Shown here: positions 8,001 through 10,193 of the stretch, one piece after another
Position numbering within the stretch: the first letter of the stretch is position 1
Layout of the letters: every line of letters starts with the position of its first letter
Origin: Phoronis pallida
Taxonomy: Eukaryota > Phoronida > Phoronidae
DNA length: 10,193 nucleotides
Reading direction: 5' to 3'
Assembly (NCBI GenBank): GCA_028565715.1
Contig: JAOXYC010249455.1
Location: forward strand, 1-10,193
Notes under the pieces: model-generated
Told to the model about the DNA's origin: nothing
What the model saw: only the letters and a program-made list of their open reading frames with translations
Database searches by the model: none
Translations under genes and position numbers: made by a program

Positions 8001-8006
8001 AATAAA
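8001..8006 (+). terminator. Main poly(A) signal of the PLD3-like gene
   Basis: AATAAA (agctAATAAAgtatg) is followed about 28-40 bp later by tgatgttttcttttgt, a good U/GU-rich downstream element. This is the best-formed site before the convergent minus-strand gene. Another AATAAA at 8178-8183 would bring the transcript close to the neighbour's own end. Confidence 0.6.
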
Positions 8007-8242
8007 GTATGTATTAACCACTAAACATGATGTTTTCTTTTGTACCAGGAAGTAAATTCAAGTGTGATTTTTAATCTAAAGCAATTTGAATCGAGTATGA
8101 AATAACTCACTTTCAAAGTGTTTTTGAGCAGTAACTGTTTTGTTTGGGTGGCCAACCTCACTTATTTCTAATGAAGCAATAAAGATTTTAAGCAACTTTC
8201 AGAAATAACATTTTAGTGGGGACAGTCATCAAAGATATATGT

Positions 8243-8248
8243 TTTATT
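8243..8248 (-). terminator. Poly(A) signal overlapping the stop codon of the minus-strand gene
   Basis: On the minus strand the stop TAA (8249-8247) shares two bases with AATAAA (8248-8243). Cleavage would be expected about 10-30 bases on, near 8215-8235, giving an almost absent 3' UTR. The site faces the poly(A) sites of the PLD3-like gene, so the two genes are convergent. Confidence 0.5.
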
Positions 8249-8287
8249 ATTTCTCATTGACAAATGACAATGATACTTCTTCGTAGC
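8247..8287 (-). CDS. Unrecognised minus-strand gene, terminal exon C
   Basis: After a long T run and aattccag, two bases complete Gly. Then YEEVSLSFVNEK is encoded and TAA follows at 8249-8247. The intron before it is 504 bp. The poly(A) signal overlaps the stop, as expected for a gene with a minimal 3' UTR. Confidence 0.55.
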
Positions 8288-9137
8288 CTGGAATTAAAAA
8301 AAAAATTATAAATATAAATAAATATGTTCCACCAAGCCACTTTTGAGTGAATGAATTAATTTAGTTACTACTTCACAGAAAAATGATTAAAACTTAGCAC
8401 TTATTTAAATTAGGTTTCCAATTTCCTATAAAAACAACTTTCTCAGAGACATCTGATTTCACATCACATTGGTTTGTTTTTGGCCAAATCAGTATCAAAA
8501 AATTTAAAATCAGCGCAGTGATTTAAATCTACTGAAAGTTTCTGATTTCATGCCTTTAGATTTGCCTTTTGATTTTTGACCGTATAGTGCTGCCATCTAT
8601 TAATCAATTCTCTAACTAATAAGACTTGAATAATTAATACGATACATGAATTGTTGATTAATTAATTGTCATCTTTGGTTCTTTTCGATACATTATTCAC
8701 CATTAGTATCATCTGATTGTGTTGGCGTTTTTGTCCTCCAAATATTCAATTACTTAATGATCCTAGGATTATTATACCAAGTTTGTATTACCCAAGCACA
8801 CGTCAGCTCCATGGTTACCAAGCCCATACAGGTTGAAGTTTGATCTTTTCGTAATCATGTGGGAACTAAAAGAACAAGTTAAAGACATCTTTCAAGGATA
8901 ACTTGGTGATCAATTGTCGTTCATAGCTTTAGGAACAAAATGAATGGTTTGTATCAATAACTTAAACATACATTTTTCGAGAAAGACCTCGACCGGCCAG
9001 ACGTCTGTGCTGTGCTACATTTGGCAAATCATTCAAACTGCCAGGTGCCCTTCTTAATCTTTCATTAGATTCGATGGGATTATTCCATTCCCGAATCCTG
9101 AATTTAGTTTGATTCTTCAATAAGTTTTTATGAAGCC
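8247..9137 (-). CDS. Unrecognised spliced gene, C-terminal three exons
   Basis: Three minus-strand exons (9137-8972, 8865-8792, 8287-8247) join in one open frame giving 92 residues and a stop. The first junction leaves two bases (AT) completed by one (T). The second leaves one (G) completed by two (GC). Both introns have GT...AG borders and strong pyrimidine-rich acceptors (acttgttcttttag and tttttttttaattccag). The segment is basic at first (NNPIESNERLRRAPGSLNDL, then AQHRRLAGRGLSRK) and then polar and glycine-containing (SNFNLYGLGNHGADV), ending in YEEVSLSFVNEK. I do not recognise the family. No ATG lies in frame before the first exon, so a 5' exon must exist upstream, beyond 9137. It could cross the MITE at 9178 or overlap ANKEF1 antisense. 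A chance arrangement or a decayed gene is the alternative. Confidence 0.6.
8288..8791 (-). other. Intron between exons B and C of the minus-strand gene
   Basis: This 504-bp AT-rich stretch runs, on the minus strand, from gtaata to the T11-containing acceptor. No coding potential or repeat was recognised. AATAAA at 8317-8322 on the plus strand has no gene to serve here. Confidence 0.5.
8792..8865 (-). CDS. Unrecognised minus-strand gene, exon B
   Basis: The minus-strand acceptor ttaacttgttcttttag is very good; the donor g|gtaata is moderate. Seventy-four bases encode SHMITKRSNFNLYGLG, then NHGADVCL, with split codons at both ends. The intron between exons A and B is 106 bp. In the other two frames this exon has no reason to be bounded by splice sites. 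Confidence 0.6.
8972..9137 (-). CDS. Unrecognised minus-strand gene, exon A
   Basis: The minus-strand acceptor is gtcttcctgtcgccgtag and the donor is AAAAAT|gtatgt. It holds two bases, 54 codons and two bases. The exon is visibly richer in G+C and CG dinucleotides than its surroundings. Its residues are charged and well mixed (FRIREWNNPIESNERLRRAP), as in real coding sequence. If the donor is ignored, the frame ends five codons later after RKMYV. Confidence 0.6.
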
Positions 9138-9169
9138 CTACGGCGACAGGAAGACATTTTCATTGAACA

Positions 9170-9457
9170 GTTGATGGCATAGTTGCCAACCTTTCAAGAT
9201 GTGAAAGCGGGACACTTCCGATTTTTATGGTCTTTGCCAGCAATATTCTCAAAAAGTTGACGAGCAAAAAAAAACGTTATACGTCCCAAAAAAATTACCA
9301 CTCCGTCAAAAAATTACCTCATTTGACAATCGTTGTTCAAGAAGCGGGACATTCTTTCAGAATCAATCAAAATCGGGACGGCGGGACATTTGTGAAAATT
9401 GACAAAAAAGCGGGACAGTCATGCCAAAATCGGGACGGTTGGCAACTTTGTTGATGG
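9170..9457. mobile_element. hAT-like MITE with 8-bp target duplication
   Basis: The terminal repeats are CATAGTTGCCAACC (9178-9191) and GGTTGGCAACTTTG (9437-9450), complementary over 14 bp with one mismatch. GTTGATGG flanks both ends (9170-9177 and 9450-9457; the first G overlaps the repeat end). An 8-bp (or 7-bp) duplication suggests the hAT superfamily. The roughly 272-bp interior has no transposase. It carries four copies of GCGGGACA (9207, 9344, 9381, 9410) and two of CGGGACGG (9374, 9431). It lies just upstream of the ANKEF1 5' end and upstream of exon A of the minus-strand gene. Confidence 0.75.
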
Positions 9458-9531
9458 TATAAAAATACCTTTAGGCCTACTTGAATATTGAAATAATAAT
9501 TCATCATATTAGTATATCATTATTTTTTCAG

Positions 9532-9588
9532 GAATATCTCGTAACAAAGTATAAGTAAATCAAAAAAGGAAACTAACCCACTGCCACC
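9532..9588 (+). other. Probable 5' UTR of ANKEF1 after a splice acceptor
   Basis: tatcattattttttcag ends at 9531 and is a strong acceptor, so the 5' UTR may start in an upstream exon and be spliced here. Alternatively, transcription starts nearby. A stop in frame with the ATG (TAA 9574-9576) shows that translation does not begin further upstream in this exon. Confidence 0.45.
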
Positions 9589-9934
9589 ATGCCGATTGCA
9601 CAAGGACGTTTAGAAACACTACAGATCTGTAAACTATTACAATGTGTTCGGGACGAAGACAGGACTCAAATCGAGAAATTAACATTAAATGGAATACCTC
9701 ATCTTGTCAACTACAATGAACCTACAGATGGTGAAATTGCCCTGAACACAGCAGCGCGTGCTAACAATGACTCAATGATTGAGTTTTTACTTGATTTGGG
9801 AGCACATCCAGATGTTGTTGATTTTAAAGGAAGGTCTGCAGCGATGATTGCCGCTAGCTATGGCCATGTTCAGTGTTTAGAAAAGTTAGCTAAATCTAAG
9901 GCTGACATGAAACTGAAAGATTTGGATGGACAAG
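9589..9934 (+). CDS. ANKEF1: ANKEF1 (ankyrin repeat and EF-hand domain protein 1), first coding exon
   Basis: ATG at 9589 sits in an ideal context (gccaccATGc) with an in-frame stop 15 bases upstream. The exon encodes 115 residues plus one base before the donor gtatat at 9935 (phase 1). RLETLQICKLLQCVRDED, QIEKLT, NYNEP, FLLDLGAHPDV and LAKSKADM match the N-terminus of animal ANKEF1 closely. Residues 1-45 are the helical N-terminal segment; about 48-77 and 81-111 are the first two ankyrin repeats. The full protein in vertebrates is near 780 aa with two ankyrin blocks around an EF-hand region, so only the first seventh or so is here. The function is poorly known in general; it is a presumed scaffold or calcium-responsive protein. 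The next exon lies beyond the window. Confidence 0.92.
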
Positions 9935-10193
9935 GTATATCGTTAAAGATATTTCCTGTTGAAGAGTTAAATTTAATACCGGATCAATCATACTTTGTAC
10001 CTCCAATATTACAGTAATTAACTGAAAGTGCAGATTATTATAATCAGCAATAACAAGCTATCTCATATTTACATGATTAACTTAATTGATTTCTGTCTGT
10101 CTTCTTGGGGACAAGCCTGAAACAATAAGTACTGTGAATTTTAGTCACACTGATTAAATTAATCACAGTGTTGTTTTCAGCATGTCCTCAAGA
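9935..10193 (+). other. ANKEF1 intron 1 (partial)
   Basis: It starts gtatat. If not spliced, the frame continues 27 further codons to TAA at 10015-10017, which have no ankyrin character. The last 95 bases form an inverted repeat cut by the window edge. Confidence 0.75.
10099..10193. repeat. Inverted repeat at the window end (truncated)
   Basis: tcttcttggggacaagcctg (10099-10118), then aaacaataagtactgtgaatt, is complementary with mismatches to aatcacagtgttgttttcag, then catgtcctcaaga (10161-10193). The two arms turn around at about 10150. The right arm runs off the window. This explains the acceptor-like ttgttttcag at 10171-10180 as repeat sequence. Confidence 0.65.

Larger units (their letters stand above)
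5925..8025 (+). other. Probable 3' UTR of the PLD3-like gene
   Basis: No long open frame follows the stop on either strand. The stretch is AT-rich and ends at the best poly(A) site (AATAAA 8001-8006 followed by a T/GT-rich tract). It carries several earlier AATAAA hexamers (7257, 7385, 7415), two Pumilio-type TGTAAATA motifs and a large inverted repeat. Its extent is inferred from the signals alone. A shorter UTR ending near 7280 or 7440 is equally possible as an alternative form. Confidence 0.55.

Noticed and set aside
9227-9454. 75-codon frame before ANKEF1
   Set aside because: It lies wholly inside the hAT-like MITE and reflects its GCGGGACA repeats.
9454-9515. Minus-strand first exon (ATGATGAATTATTATTTC... 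with donor AAAG|gtattt) for the unrecognised gene
   Set aside because: It ends in phase 0, whereas exon A needs a one-base remainder; the compatible frame has a stop and no ATG.
10171-10193. Second ANKEF1 coding exon starting after ttgttttcag
   Set aside because: The would-be peptide (ACPQ...) does not resemble ANKEF1 at this point, and the sequence is one arm of an inverted repeat with an equivalent acceptor on the opposite strand.
1-10193. CRISPR array, operons, tRNA or rRNA genes
   Set aside because: The window is eukaryotic; no regular repeat-spacer pattern, cloverleaf or rRNA sequence was seen.

Overview
This is a eukaryotic nuclear window from an intron-rich invertebrate animal. Short exons are separated by AT-rich introns with GT...AG borders, and several small foldback (MITE-like) elements lie in introns, a 3' UTR and intergenic DNA. 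The two recognisable genes have animal orthologues. A mollusc or other lophotrochozoan would fit the style, but that is only an impression; nothing here fixes the phylum.

Positions 1-8030 (+ strand) hold the 3' part of a PLD3-like gene (lysosomal phospholipase D family 5' exonuclease). Eight exons, all joining in frame, give the last 424 residues, including both HxKxxxxD motifs. The cytosolic tail, signal anchor and first lumenal cysteines lie upstream of the window. The introns carry a complete PIF/Harbinger-like MITE (3508-4125, TTA duplication), a TTAA-flanked foldback (5385-5662) and two hairpins in the first intron. The 3' UTR is about 2.1 kb long, contains a roughly 300-bp imperfect inverted repeat, and probably ends after the AATAAA at 8001.

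Positions 8247-9137 (- strand) hold a gene that is easy to miss because each exon is short. Three exons join in frame across two well-formed introns, giving a 92-residue C-terminal segment of a protein I do not recognise. Its AATAAA overlaps its stop codon. It is tail-to-tail with the PLD3-like gene. Its 5' exons were not found.

Positions 9170-9457 hold a small hAT-like MITE with an 8-bp target duplication. From about 9532 the first coding exon of ANKEF1 (ankyrin repeat and EF-hand domain protein 1) runs on the + strand to a donor at 9935. The window ends inside another inverted repeat (about 10099-10193) that imitates a splice acceptor.

No functional link between the three genes can be read from the sequence. 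The PLD3-like protein belongs in the endolysosomal lumen; ANKEF1 is a predicted ankyrin/EF-hand protein. The window reads as ordinary gene neighbours in a MITE-rich genome. Its main novelty is the unrecognised minus-strand gene and the structured repeats.
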